From: Steromphala cineraria
Taxonomy: Eukaryota > Mollusca > Gastropoda > Trochida > Trochidae
Reading direction: 5' to 3'
Length of the DNA stretch: 64,000 nucleotides
NCBI GenBank assembly: GCA_916613615.1
Contig: OU744727.1
Coordinates: 20,716,093 to 20,780,092, forward strand
Shown: piece after piece, positions 12,614 to 23,229 of the stretch
Position numbering within the stretch: position 1 is the stretch's first letter
Layout: every line of letters begins with the position of its first letter
Program-made: the position numbers and the translations under genes
The notes under the pieces: model-generated
Databases searched by the model: none
What the model was told of the DNA's origin: nothing
The model's input: the letters and a program-made list of their open reading frames with translations, nothing else

Positions 12614-13084
12614 CCAATGACTATGCATGAAGACATACAATTAACAAAACAAAGAAAACAAAGTTAGAGTTTTTTTAGTCAGGACAAAACAAATGGGTTC
12701 ACGTATCATATTGAACAGACAAGAAGAATATAACATCTCTAACATTTACTTCATTGCAAAATAGATCATTTAAATATTGTAATATTAACATAGCTACAAA
12801 GATGAAACAGCATTTGCAAATGGGAAATAATTCATAACATAAGTTCACAGCTGAAGAATCGGAACTTCAAAGGTTCACTCCATATGTTTATTGAATGTTC
12901 TTTGGCTTTTCAGTGCATAAAGTTGTAAATGAATGTAAAATGCATCACACATTCATCTGTGATGGTCAAAAATAAAATTTGAGTGGGAAATTGCCTACAC
13001 CATAGAATGTCACAGCAGCTTATTCTGTAGCTTTATGACATGAAACTCATCAAAATATTTCGTCTATTTCATATTCGGATCTTA
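12614..13084. other. Intergenic, no gene seen
   Basis: AT-rich sequence between repeats, with no feature that I can support. Confidence 0.5.
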
Positions 13085-13709
13085 GCTTACATTTAATATA
13101 AACTAGAAAGTGTTTTTACCCATAAAAGCAGATGTCTCCCCCTTCCTCAAATGCTCCAAACCTCTAAACAATACTATAATAAAGCACTATTAATGTTCTC
13201 TGTATAATTCAACTTGAATAAATAACCACAATTGCAGCAAACAAAATATTCAAAATTCTAAATGATTTGATGCTGAAACCCTTGAAAAAGACAAAGTCCA
13301 AATTGTTGCCATGGAAATAAAAAAAAATGAAACTTTTAAAAATCTATAACCTCCAAAAGGCACATCTACATGATATGGAGAGACAGTATACCAAGTTTGG
13401 TGATGATCAGTCACATAGTTTTAGAAATCTGCTCCGGAAACGAACACTACCCTTGAAAAAGACTAAGTCCAAATTGTTGCCATAGAAATGAAAAAAAATG
13501 AAATTTAAAAAAATCTTTTACATCCAAATGGCACATCTACATGATATGGAGAGACAGTATACCAAGTTTGGTGATGATCGGTCACATAGTTTTAGAGATA
13601 TGCTCCGGAAATGAAATGGAACGCCAACGCCAACGCCAACGCCAACGCCAACGCCGACTGGAACTCAGCTTAAACCAATATGTCTCCCGACCCTTCGGGG
13701 GGAGACATA
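13085..13709. repeat. Dispersed repeat, family C, fuller copy with 171-bp tandem duplication
   Basis: Starts with AGAAAGTGTTTTTACCCATA and CAGATGTCTCCCCC. A 171-bp unit beginning CCCTTGAAAAAGAC is duplicated (13279 and 13450). Then come six copies of ACGCCA (13621-13655) and a terminal hairpin TATGTCTCCC / GGGAGACATA (13679-13709). The tandem units resemble those at 9180-9870. Confidence 0.75.
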
Positions 13710-14040
13710 ATGAGAAATTGAGACTTTCATATAAATCTCCCCTAACAGATTGATATTGCAATCTATGTGTCAATGAATTAAGTAATGCTCCATAGTACTC
13801 TAGCCAATAAAATTCTCTCAAGTAAATAAAAATTGGACACATAGGGAATATTCAAAACTAGGCTTTAAAAAATGTGATGGGAAACACTTCAAAGAGCAGA
13901 CCCAGTTTTATAGTAAGGAGACATTTCTTTTGGATTATTCTGATCCACCACTGCTTTCCGACAAAAAAACTTTGTCATTACATCATTTAAATACTTTTTT
14001 TTAAAAAGATAGCTGTCTTATGGAATCTATTCAATTGAAT
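13710..14040. other. Intergenic between repeat and NAGA 3' end
   Basis: AT-rich, no coding frame; may include the NAGA 3' UTR at its right end. Confidence 0.4.
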
Positions 14041-14043
14041 TTT

Positions 14044-14049
14044 TTTATT
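14044..14049 (-). terminator. Candidate polyadenylation signal of NAGA
   Basis: AATAAA on the minus strand about 200 nt downstream of the NAGA stop codon, in an AT-rich stretch. Such hexamers are common by chance in DNA of this composition. Confidence 0.3.
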
Positions 14050-14251
14050 TTGAAAAAATTGCTCTTTATGTTGCAAAAACTTACCCGTTAACCAGAGAGA
14101 TTATTTACGATTTAATAAACATCTATACTTATTTGCACACCTGAAGGGCTGATTTGCTTATTTTGCCTGCTGTGTTAAGAAATTTTGCCCTCTATTAAAG
14201 CAGTTAAAGAGCTTAGTAATTTGGTATGTTCTACTTAAAAATGATTTTCTA

Positions 14252-14515
14252 TCAGACAACTGGGGCAGCTGTGACTAGACAGATTCCAGTAGGGTTCACT
14301 TTCATAACCAGCTTATCATGGGCTCTGAATATACCAATGAAGGTACCATCAAAAGTCTCTGTCACATTGTATGCTTTCACATTCCCAAAACTGACACCAG
14401 TTTCTGAAAATGCGATGGACACTTTGGTTGGCGTCCCTTTGTTTCCACCATTTAGTATAGCTATTGCATGCGCATCGTCTTGTAGTGGTCTTCTCCAAAC
14501 TTCTATTTCACCATA
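14252..14515 (-). CDS. NAGA: NAGA coding exon 7: C-terminal beta domain and stop
   Basis: Residues 321-407 and TGA (14254-14252). Acceptor cttttacag. The product begins [20 protein letters not shown] and ends [15 protein letters not shown], the usual antiparallel beta domain with the INPTG-like C-terminal strand. The length agrees with the family, so the end is not truncated. Confidence 0.93.
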   Translation of the reverse strand, partial: YGEIEVWRRPLQDDAHAIAILNGGNKGTPTKVSIAFSETGVSFGNVKAYNVTETFDGTFIGIFRAHDKLVMKVNPTGICLVTAAPVV

Positions 14516-17500
14516 CTGTAAAAGAGACATGAGTATTGAATTAAATTCAGCTTTGCATTTTGAATATATTACATTGGCATAGCACTATATTCTGTACTGT
14601 AAGTGGTTCATCACTGAGAACTCTTGACAAAATCAACACTTCAAAGAGATCTGGTTTTCACTCAATAAACATAGGATTCCAATGCAAATATCATTTTCAT
14701 TCTAAACTCTGTGTGGAGTTTACAACTCTATGCAACAACTATGTACACAAAATTTATTTGTCTATTGCTGCCGGTACAACATTCCTCTACCGTATTAGCA
14801 TACTGCACAATGTTTTTCTCTCAATAAATAGTCTGCATCTTTGTTTCACAAAATAAACATAGGGATTTCAATTCAAATGCATAAAAGCCTATGCAACAAC
14901 AATGTACACAAAATCTATATTGTCTGCTCTTGCAGGTACACCATTTCACTACTGTATTTGTATATATATATTACTGCACAATGTTTTATCCATAAGGGGC
15001 GTTTCACACTACGTCCGTTTTTCCATGCGTTGCGTAAAAAAAACCGCGTTCAGTAATTTTTTCATTTGACGTTCACATTACTTGCGAATTTGAAATGCGA
15101 TGCGATTTGAATCGAACATGTAGAGATTCCTGACGCATCGATATCGCATCGGAAAACGCAAGGGAATTCCGTTGATGACGTAATATTTTACCACGTGGGT
15201 TAGGGTATTTTCCACCTCGTGTCTTTGGCGACTGGACAAAACGGTACGTGTTTTAGTTTCAACTTAACATCATTGCTCAACTCTCCATCTATTGATGCGC
15301 TTAACATTTGAAAGGGGTTTATACTATATATATATATCAAAACAAACCTTTAACACTCTAGTTCCTTGTATCCCAAGTGGATCCTGGTTGACAGCAAGAA
15401 CTCTTCTGTTGAGGAGGAGCTCCCGAGACTTGGGGCGGATGGTTCGTAGATCGACGGACATGAAGAGAGGAGACGCCATGATGGCCCACATGCCCATCTG
15501 AACCCTCTCCTGCTCATAGCTCAGTCCAAAGTCTCCTATTATCAGCTGAAGGAGTAAAAGAGTGATAAATTTTATTTCCTCATATCATCACTGTTTAAAG
15601 TTTGATGTGGTTCATTCCATAAACAGGCCAGCAGCCCACTTCACATGTACATTTCATAAGCCATTGTCTCAGATTAATGTAAATGATGTAGTATTTTCCT
15701 TGCATGTATAAATATTTGCTCAACGGAGCAATGACCGTATTTTATTTTTGTCAATTTAATCTTACTGTTAAAGTCATGTTTGAATTTTACAATTTGCTTG
15801 AATTTTGATATTTATAGCTAATTTGAACAAACCAGAAAGAAGTTGTAGTGAGCAGTGAGCACTAAGGGTGCAACGATACACCGATACACCGGTGCATCGC
15901 GATTATATGGCTGACGATAAGATACACGATACGTTTTGCCTCTGAATCGATACACTACGATACGACCTACAGTGGAATTAAATTTCTTAATTTTAATTTT
16001 TTACCCTGTCAGTGTCAATAGTGTTTATTATAGACATGTTATATATGTTAAAGTAAATGTTTACAGTTTCACTATCCTGTGTAATACGTATCGAGATACG
16101 TATCGTATCGTACCCAAATATCTAGATGCGTATCGTATCGCGACCCTCCTGTGTGGTTGCACCCCTAGTGAGCACAGTTCTCAACAAATGTATTCCTTAT
16201 AGAGACATGGACTAAGTAATGTCGGTGAAGGTATTACACAAGTGTAACATATTCAAAATATGTAACTGCTTATTTCAAAATGTTAAACTTCAAACATATA
16301 AAACTTCAAACTTTAATGCTTACTTGAAGCATATACAATATGTCATGTTCATAAAACATTAAAAAAATCTAAAATAAAAAAATACAGGTATTGTTTTTGT
16401 CATCATTTAAGAAATGTATGGTTTAAGATTCAAAAGGTCATATGCTCAGTATTGTTCCAATTGCCATTTATTATAGTAGACTCACCTGGACAGGGTCGTT
16501 TCAATAACAATTGATAATAGACTCACCTGGTCAGGGTCGTTCCAATTGCAATTGATAATAGACTCACCTGGTCAGGGTCGTTCCAATTGCAATTGATAAT
16601 AGACTCACCTGGTCAGGGTCGTTCCAATTGAATTGATAATAGACTCACCTGGTCAGGGTCGTTCCAATTGAATTGATAATAGACTCACCTGGTCAAGGTC
16701 GTTCCAATTGCAATTGATAATACTCACCTGGTCAGGGCGTTTCAATTGCAATTGATAATAGACTCACCTGGTCAGGGTCGTTCCAATTGCCAGGCCCAGC
16801 GACTGTGCTGAAGTTCCCCAGATCGTTACCATAGTACTGTATGATGGAGTACAGACTCTCCCAGCTGTCTTCTATATCATCGTAGTTCCTCCAGAGGTTG
16901 CAGTTCTTAGCAATAACTTTGTAGTTTATCTGTAAATGTTGAAATAACAAATTCATAAAGTTTCCCTGAACAAAATTTAGCTCTATTTAGGATACATTAT
17001 TTTCCCATAATATTCTTAAATAATGACTGCAATTTCTTAGTCATGGATTTTGCATTTTGAGTTTTTTGTCTCTTTAGAGTCACAAGCAAGATAAAACTCC
17101 CACTACCTGCCCAATACCTTGTTGTAAAGTTCAGCCATGATCCTATTCTCTTGTCTTACACAGAATAAAGGCACCAAATGCACTATTTGTGAATCTTTAT
17201 AAATTGTTCTCCGACTATGGATGATTTGTTTGTGTATTGAGATGTTTGACACTATCAAAATGATACATTTATCAGTGAAAAATCTAAAATCTAAAATATG
17301 CTACTGCCCCTTTAAAGCGGGACTACGTCGAGGATAAAAATGTGTCTCATACTTATCGACTGAGGCTTCGTTAGCTCATTAGCAAGTCGGCTAGCTCAGC
17401 TCAGCGCAGCGCTAATGAAAACCAACGCGGTACGGAGCTTAGAGCTCGTCATCGCAAGGGGCTTGATAGGGTTAATTGTCGTCGATTGATTGAATCAGCT

Positions 17501-20500
17501 CTTAGACACTGAGTTGCTTTTATAACTAAACACTTCAGTGTGTAATCTTTTATGAGTACACAGGAGATTATTCAATCAAGATTGAGTCATCTCAATAACT
17601 TTGACAGTGATCATGAGTTTTATTTCGAAATACATAAAAGCGTCAAAGGTGTATAATTATGAACCCGTTTTTGAATTTTCGCCAAACTCTTGAGAAATTG
17701 GGAGGGGGTCAGACTCGGCAAAAATGCGTGGTATTCGGGAAACGGTCACAAGAAGAGACGCTTCAAAATCAACATTTATGAACAGTTGCAAAGGTGCATG
17801 TGTCAGTGCAGGTACAGTACATAATTCAAAAAGAATTCGCCGCTTTACGATATTTCCATTGACTATTAGTTATTATAGTGTAGTCTAAATAGTTTTGATT
17901 GCAACCTGGATATATGGCCACGGCTTTAGGTGGGTAAACATTAATAATGTAGTGATGAGCTGAACTGAATATAACACCCTACAGTAAATGCCGAGATAAT
18001 AATGTAATGGAACATTTACACTTTACATCATGTTGGTAACCAAAATGGAGGAATTCCGCCTCGTTTATTATATCTTGAGCTATAAGTTGACAACCAAACC
18101 CACAAAAAAACATTTCTTTCCTCCTATTATTTTCTAATTCTTCTGTATTATAATCAACTAGTTTTCCGAAAGTATTACTTTTTCATCTTATAAATACAAA
18201 TGCTGGGGCGACCACAAGTTTGACCGATTTGGAATCCAGTCACATGTCTTACGCTGATGGAACTCGATCTTCAGCAGGAAGACGGGGGGGGGGGGGGGGG
18301 GTGATTTATTTACGGTTTAAAATTATGGTGGTCAATGACACCGACATATATCTTTTGTTTATTCCTGCTCGTCAACTGCAGCCAGGGAGGTGGAACGAGA
18401 TTGCAGTGATTGTTTGAACCAGACCTTGTAAGTACTATAAACATAATTGATGTTACGTTATGTTAATTGATATGACCGATCATTTCCTGTTCTGAGGACA
18501 GCTGTGCTTTATTGTGGCTGACTGATTGATTATAACCTATTAGATAACATATGTTATTTAGAACTGCCGGTCTTTGCATGCATGAGAGGACTTCTAGACT
18601 GATAAAGGAATTCAGCACCGGATAGCCTAATATATTGTGTATTTCAAAGCTCCAAATAAGCTTTTGCCTTTGTAGGTATATTACCCGAATTTTGAGTGAT
18701 CTTTTTATAGCAAGGCCACTAACTATCTAAACATAATAGCTGACGAAAAAAACTTTACTTTCGCTCTGATTGACCAAGAAACAGCAGAACATTCGAGGTT
18801 TCAAACACGATACAAATAAGGGGGTGTTTTATTCACTAAGATCCCCTGTCACATATAAAAATTAATCTTAAAAAGCATACGAAAATGACTGATGGAGTTC
18901 AGGATGGGAATGTTTGTTTTTGTTCTTGAACCACCGTTAGCAAAATTAATAAATTATGATTATCATTTGTCTACTAATAGCCTAGCTTTGTAAATATAGA
19001 AAGGCAAGTTTTACAAACATTCTAGAGTCATTATTCTGAAAACAATGACGAAAATCCTAGGCTAGACGGTAACTGTAAAGTTTTGATCATGAAGTAGCCT
19101 TCAAACTCCCCACACAACTGGCAACCAATAGGTCAGTGTTTCATACGAGTGGCAAATTTCCGTTTTTAATTTTGCATCAGTGTCTTCAAAATTGAGATCT
19201 TCTCGTAGCCATTTCGATTGGTGTAATTGGAAGGATACGCAAACTGATTGAGTTGTATTGGGTAAATATGCACTGTTATTTGTGAGTAGCGTAAACAGTA
19301 CTATTTAGTGCTTTTCTATACGCAGACAATTATTTTTCTTGCGTAGTTTGACTTTTCCTTTGCGTATAATTCGCAAATACGCAGCTTATATGGAGCTCTG
19401 CAGTATTTATTATGTTCGAAATGAATCCATTGTAAATTTTCTTTTCCATCATTTTGCTAATAAATGACAAGTTACTTAAAACATCTACATTGTTCAAATA
19501 TTTGAGTATCGGGAAGATGTATGGCAAATATTGAAATGTTAGTAAATTGCTAATAGCCTTATTTTGATCTTGGTCGTAAAGCGATGTATGCATTGTATTG
19601 TCAATTGGCATCAGGACAAGTCCTTTTCATTATGCACTCAAATGAATTCTTTCATATTTAGGGCCACCATTTGGGAGTCAGTTGACATTGCTGCTACAGA
19701 ATGACGACCCTCTCATATTATCAACCAATCTCGACTCGCGCGGGGGAAATCCCCCGCTGAGAAGCGAAGCCTACACCCTTCTCAGCTCACCGTCTTAGCA
19801 GCGAAGCTCGTTAGCAGGCAGGCTAACCCGAGCGGTCTTATGCACGAGTTCAGCCCTAGCCGCAGACCCCCTTTAAAGGGGGTCTCCAACTTCTAATTTT
19901 TAACTTCCAGTGTTTTATTAGCGAGGCCCCGAGAGGGTCGGAGAGGGCCTCGTTAATAAGACACTGGAAGTTAAAAATTAGAAGTAGGAGACCCCCTTTA
20001 AGATTGCTAAAACTTGGTAAAACACACATGTTTTGTTGGTCCCTTGTACGCAGGCCAACTGCAGGAGTAGAGGATTGGTCGACCGGTCTTGTTCAGGAAG
20101 AACCCCATCAACGGGTAACCTGAAGCAAGGGAATTGTTTTAACTCTGTTAATTTTCACCTCTATTTAAACAGACTAGCTGCAAGAAAAGAGGAGAAGTTT
20201 GTTTTACGAAACAAATGATAATGAATTGATTTCTGAATGATACTGAATGGCCCTCCATTTAAGAAATATTTCATAAAATGAGTTAATGATTGAGTATAAA
20301 TGAGCTTAAGCAAGTTTTTTACTAAATCGCTCACAAATTTGATTAAAAAAATAGCAATGGTACTCTATTGAAGGAAGATTATTCTATTGAAACCTCTCTC
20401 TAATAAGTAAAGCCTGATTGCTAAAAGTGTTCTGAACCTAGAGATTTGGATGCCATTGTCACAACGTTATGGCTTTTTTTATGCTACTGTCCCTTTAATA

Positions 20501-22103
20501 TCATACCTTCTTTTTAATTAATTAATAAAGGAGATTTCTCTTACCAGTAGCCATATCATCAAAGTCAGCATGGCATCCATCTAGTTTGAGCATGTCCACT
20601 CCCCAGTCCTTGAAGGTCTCTGCATCAGTTGATAGGAAGAACTCGCTACCAGGGTACCCTCCACACGTCTTGGTACCAAAGTCTTCATAGATACCCAGCA
20701 ATAGTCCTTTCTTGTGGAACTGAAGGATAAAAACAATCTTGAAAATGAAGACCACAATACATTCCATCCCCACATTGGTATTTCATGTCATAAAATTCTA
20801 GTACATTGTAGCAAAATGTTGTAACAATAGCTCAAGATGTTATAAGATTATTAGATTTTAAGATTTTGTACCTAACATATTTTCTTTTTATATGCAAAAA
20901 GTTAAGGACGAGTAGCCACAATTTGATAATCAAACAAGAAATAAATATAATACAATATATCACTTGAAATCAGAGTACTTAAGCATATATCGCATCATAT
21001 TGCTGAGTCATTAACTCAAACTCCTAAGCAAATCAACTTTGCTTTTTAAATCAAATCTGACTTAAAGACTTATTTTTGAGTATATTCTTTTTGGCAATAC
21101 AAAAACAATTTGAAATTTTGCATACATAATCAGAAAGAAATTTTATCCCACGTGGAAATCTTTCAGGATCTGCTTGAAGCCTTCCCTCAGAATCTCTTTC
21201 CTTGGACATCCAACAGTCGTCTATAGACACATATCTGTACCCGGCATCTCGGAACCCATCAGCCGCCATTCTGTCAGCCATGTCTAGCAGAAGCTTTTCT
21301 CTGTCAAATATATTTCACAACATTATTGACAACCTGCTAATACATACAGACATACAAGAATTAAATTCACAGAAGTTTTTTGGTAAGGACAATATTTTAT
21401 GGATGACAACTTCTTTATTCACAAATGATGTTTCGATACAGATTATTGTATCGTTATCAAGCTTTCTTTGATTAGATATTGTTAATGTAGCCTTTCTCCT
21501 TTTTTAACTGTTATTAGAGTATTATCTTTTCTTTGATCCAATTGTTCACATGAAGCTGAAATGATATTTTATTACTTTTATATGAACAATAAAATATATT
21601 TCACCATAACTGATTTGACAAAACATCCCACAAACCTAATCAAAAAGTTAAAACACCCCTATAATAAGAATTTTATTAACAAAAACAACCCGCTAAAAGG
21701 TTACCAGGGCAAACCCCTTGCTCTTCTTTCTTAAGTAGGTGACCCCATGCCCCCCCCCCCCCCCCCCAACCCTCCCACGCCTCTATTCAAAATATCACTG
21801 TTTTAGGTTGTTGCTTTGATAGCTTGATAGCTTATTGTGCTTCATACAAACTGGACACAGCACATCAATTATGGTTTGTGTGATTAATTCAAAAGTGTGA
21901 GTGCTAAAAACAAACTCTATGAAAGCTCATTAAGATCTCCATTACCCAATACAGTTGTCTGGATCTTCCCTACAGTCAATGTTACAGCGGAATCTCTCCC
22001 AGTCCATCCAACCCATCGGCGGTGTCCGAGCCAGACCGTTGTCCAAACTGGCCACTAGGGGGAGTAGGCAACACAACATGGTCACAGCTTCTATATACTC
22101 CAT
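14252..22103 (-). CDS. NAGA: Alpha-N-acetylgalactosaminidase / alpha-galactosidase family (GH27), 7 coding exons
   Basis: Retaining glycosidase of the lysosome that removes terminal alpha-linked GalNAc (or galactose) from glycoconjugates. Joined exons (high to low coordinate): 22103-21946, 21300-21126, 20719-20545, 20119-20028, 16929-16768, 15545-15348, 14515-14252. All junctions are GT-AG and phases agree, giving 407 residues plus TGA; human NAGA is 411 and GLA 429. A hydrophobic signal peptide (about residues 1-19) precedes [13 protein letters not shown], the typical mature start. The nucleophile is D158 in DMLKLDGC and the acid/base is D218 in NYDDIEDSW. The 2-position pocket reads S190 and A193 in YSCSWPAY, the NAGA pair, whereas GLA has E and L. 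Cysteines of the family disulfides are present (CNIDC, DDCW, KTC, DGC, YSC, KNC). Sequons are seen at NKT, NFST and NVTE. Invertebrates often have one enzyme equally related to GLA and NAGA, so the symbol means NAGA-type specificity. Confidence 0.95.
14516..15347. other. NAGA intron 6
   Basis: Contains a diverged 200-bp duplication with CAATAAACATAGG and CTATGCAACAACnATGTACAC boxes (14660-14860 and 14850-14990). At 14998 GGGGCGTTTCACACTACGTC looks like one end of a DNA element; no matching second end was found. Confidence 0.4.
15348..15545 (-). CDS. NAGA: NAGA coding exon 6
   Basis: Residues 255-320, phase 0 at both ends. Acceptor ctccttcag, donor AAG/GTTTGT. It encodes [36 protein letters not shown] and [13 protein letters not shown], closing the (beta/alpha)8 barrel as in other GH27 enzymes. 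Confidence 0.95.
15863..16167. mobile_element. hAT-type MITE with 8-bp target duplication
   Basis: Ends TAAGGGTGCAACGATAC and (inverted) TAGGGGTGCAACCACAC, flanked by perfect GTGAGCAC duplications at 15855-15862 and 16168-16175. Subterminal CGATACG / CGTATCG motifs are frequent. 305 bp, in NAGA intron 5. The terminal GGGTGCAAC and 8-bp duplication are typical of hAT elements. Confidence 0.92.
16479..16778. repeat. NAGA: 40-41-bp tandem repeat, 8 copies, made of the NAGA exon 5 end and its splice donor
   Basis: GACTCACCTGG recurs at 16479, 16520, 16561, 16602, 16642, 16682, about 16721 (one base lost) and 16761, a period of 40-41 bp. The last copy is the real exon 5 junction. Read on the minus strand each copy contains codons for NWNDPDQ, the donor CAG/GTGAGT and a short ATTATCAATTG spacer. 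Seven intronic copies therefore carry a near-perfect duplicate of the functional 5' splice site. Copies differ by single bases or 1-2-bp indels only, so the expansion is recent. Confidence 0.93.
16768..16929 (-). CDS. NAGA: NAGA coding exon 5: acid/base exon
   Basis: Residues 201-254, phase 0 at both ends. Acceptor aaatttacag-like (tttacag), donor CAG/GTGAGT. It encodes [20 protein letters not shown], which holds the acid/base D218, then DSWESL and [12 protein letters not shown]. The last 22 coding bases plus donor are the unit of the tandem repeat that fills the adjoining intron (16479-16761). Confidence 0.95.
17187..17311. mobile_element. TTAA-flanked MITE, family D, half copy in inverse orientation
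   Basis: GTGAATCTT...CTCCGACTATGGATGATT...GCTACTGCCCCT then TTAA. It is the complement of the first 130-150 bp of copy 2; the other half is absent. Lies in NAGA intron 4. A lone end (GCTACTGTCCCT-TTAA) is also at 20483-20498. Confidence 0.75.
19866..20001. mobile_element. Palindromic foldback element, family B, complete
   Basis: Arms of about 60 bp begin CCCCCTTTAAAGGGGGTCTC and pair along TTCTAATTTTTAACTTCCAG almost perfectly. It lies in NAGA intron 4, starting about 26 nt past the exon 4 donor. The central GAGAGGGTCGGAGAG is in the opposite orientation to that of the copy at 8783-8945. Confidence 0.88.
20028..20119 (-). CDS. NAGA: NAGA coding exon 4: substrate-specificity loop
   Basis: A 92-nt exon, easily missed because it is short. 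Acceptor ttgcttcag, donor CAT/GTGTGT; it completes codon 170 and ends in phase 0, so both neighbours stay in frame. The product reads [20 protein letters not shown] then [11 protein letters not shown] (residues 170-200). S190 and A193 are at the positions that in human enzymes make the pocket accept the N-acetyl group. A 130-bp perfect-type palindrome begins about 26 nt downstream of the donor. Confidence 0.93.
20545..20719 (-). CDS. NAGA: NAGA coding exon 3: nucleophile exon
   Basis: Residues 112-169 plus one base. Acceptor tccttcag, donor ACTG/GTAAGA (phase 1). It encodes [17 protein letters not shown] and [11 protein letters not shown]158 in the last motif aligns with the catalytic nucleophile (D170 of human GLA, D156 of human NAGA). 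Confidence 0.95.
21126..21300 (-). CDS. NAGA: NAGA coding exon 2
   Basis: Residues 53-111. Acceptor tttgacag and donor TAT/GTATGC (phase 0). The product contains [17 protein letters not shown], then [16 protein letters not shown] and [16 protein letters not shown], all hallmark GH27 segments of the first barrel strands. The aspartates of IDDCW line the galactose pocket in the family. Confidence 0.95.
21301..21945. other. NAGA intron 1
   Basis: Contains 18 consecutive C at 21750-21767 (18 G on the transcribed sense). No coding exon or transposon found. Confidence 0.6.
21946..22103 (-). CDS. NAGA: NAGA coding exon 1: signal peptide and start of the barrel
   Basis: Encodes residues 1-52 plus two bases of codon 53. 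The start ATG at 22103-22101 opens a short hydrophobic leader (CCLLPLVAS) followed by [19 protein letters not shown] and the CNIDC/DNC cysteines. M9 is a possible alternative start, but M1 gives the more usual leader length. The donor is GG/GTAATG (phase 2). Just upstream of ATG an acceptor-like gttacag ends at 22110, so a non-coding 5' exon further right is likely; the DNA beyond it is a MITE (22144-22500). Confidence 0.92.
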
Positions 22104-22143
22104 CTTCTTCTGTAACATTAAATATATCAGTATTAACCCTTAA

Positions 22144-22500
22144 AGGGGCAGTAGCACGTTTTTTGATAATTTTATATTTTAAAATTTTCAGTGATAATTG
22201 TAAGTTTATGTTAAATGTATTATTTTGACAGTGTCAAAAATGTCATTATACAAGTCAATCATCCATAGTCGGAGGACAAAGTATGAAGATTCACATAAAA
22301 TACATAGGCCGCCATTTTTGTGTGAACACCTTTAATTCATTTTCTGTAAGAAAAAGGAATCGCATGGCTAAACTTTATGTTAAATATTTGAATTATTACT
22401 GCTCCATTTAGTTTAAATACATTGTCTTTCAATTGGAACCATTTATTTTCATTTTCCTGACATCACCTCATATTCCCCCTAAAAACGTGCTACTGCCCCT
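22144..22500. mobile_element. TTAA-flanked MITE, family D, copy 2
   Basis: 357 bp. Both ends read AGGGGCAGTAGCACGTTTTT inward and are flanked by TTAA (22140-22143, 22501-22504). It starts about 40 bp upstream of the NAGA start codon, within the presumed 5' UTR intron. Confidence 0.9.
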
Positions 22501-23229
22501 TTAAACCGCTTTTATGAGTAATCTGTAATAACTAGTGATTTGTGATCATTTTAAATGTCACCTTTTAGCAGTTGAAGGGTAAATAACTATCATTTTTGGA
22601 ATGGGTAATATGACTATACTGTGAGGTTGAGTTAAATTTCAGGATTTAACAGGGATTGGGAAAGAAAATGAGCCATTTTCTGGATTTTCATTAATTTCAA
22701 ATTGGCATTTGCACAATATTTTTCAATAGTAATCTTCAAAATTTCAATTTTTTTTTTTTTGTTATCCAATGTGTAAAATAGCCCATGGCCCCTACCTTTC
22801 TCATCTCTGCTGACTATCATTGGTAATTATTGACTTCAGGCATTATGATTGCAGAGATAATGCAGCAAAACCAGTGTTAAAGGAATGTAAACATACTGGT
22901 TATAATATAATGTACATACTGTACATAATGTGCATCATAACTTAATTTTCAAAGGAGAAAAAGGTAGATTTACTTGCTGCCATAGCCATAGGAATAAGAC
23001 AGGTTGTGCCAATTGCTGAATTGGGCCATTGTGCACATTGGATTATATTAAATACGAAGATTAAAATTTTGTCTTTAATGGGAAAAATGTTTATTAATAA
23101 TGAAAGAGATTCCCAACTGAAATTCAGAAAACATATATAAAAGGCCAATATATTGTCAAGATAATCTTTCCCAATCCCTGAAGTTTCCCAAGCTGTGATT
23201 GAATATATGAACATTTTCTTGTTGAGTAA

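Larger units (their letters stand above)
16930..20027. other. NAGA intron 4 (3.1 kb)
   Basis: Besides the family D half copy and the family B palindrome, it holds 18 consecutive G at 18284-18301 and a GCGTA-rich degenerate repeat at 19130-19400. No other exon was recognised. Confidence 0.6.

Noticed and set aside
13679..13709. Helitron 3' end (hairpin TATGTCTCCC/GGGAGACATA)
   Set aside because: No CTRR terminus follows the hairpin and no matching 5' end was found.
13582..13842. Frames with Arg/Trp or Gln/Arg runs
   Set aside because: Produced by the six ACGCCA repeats; no protein support.
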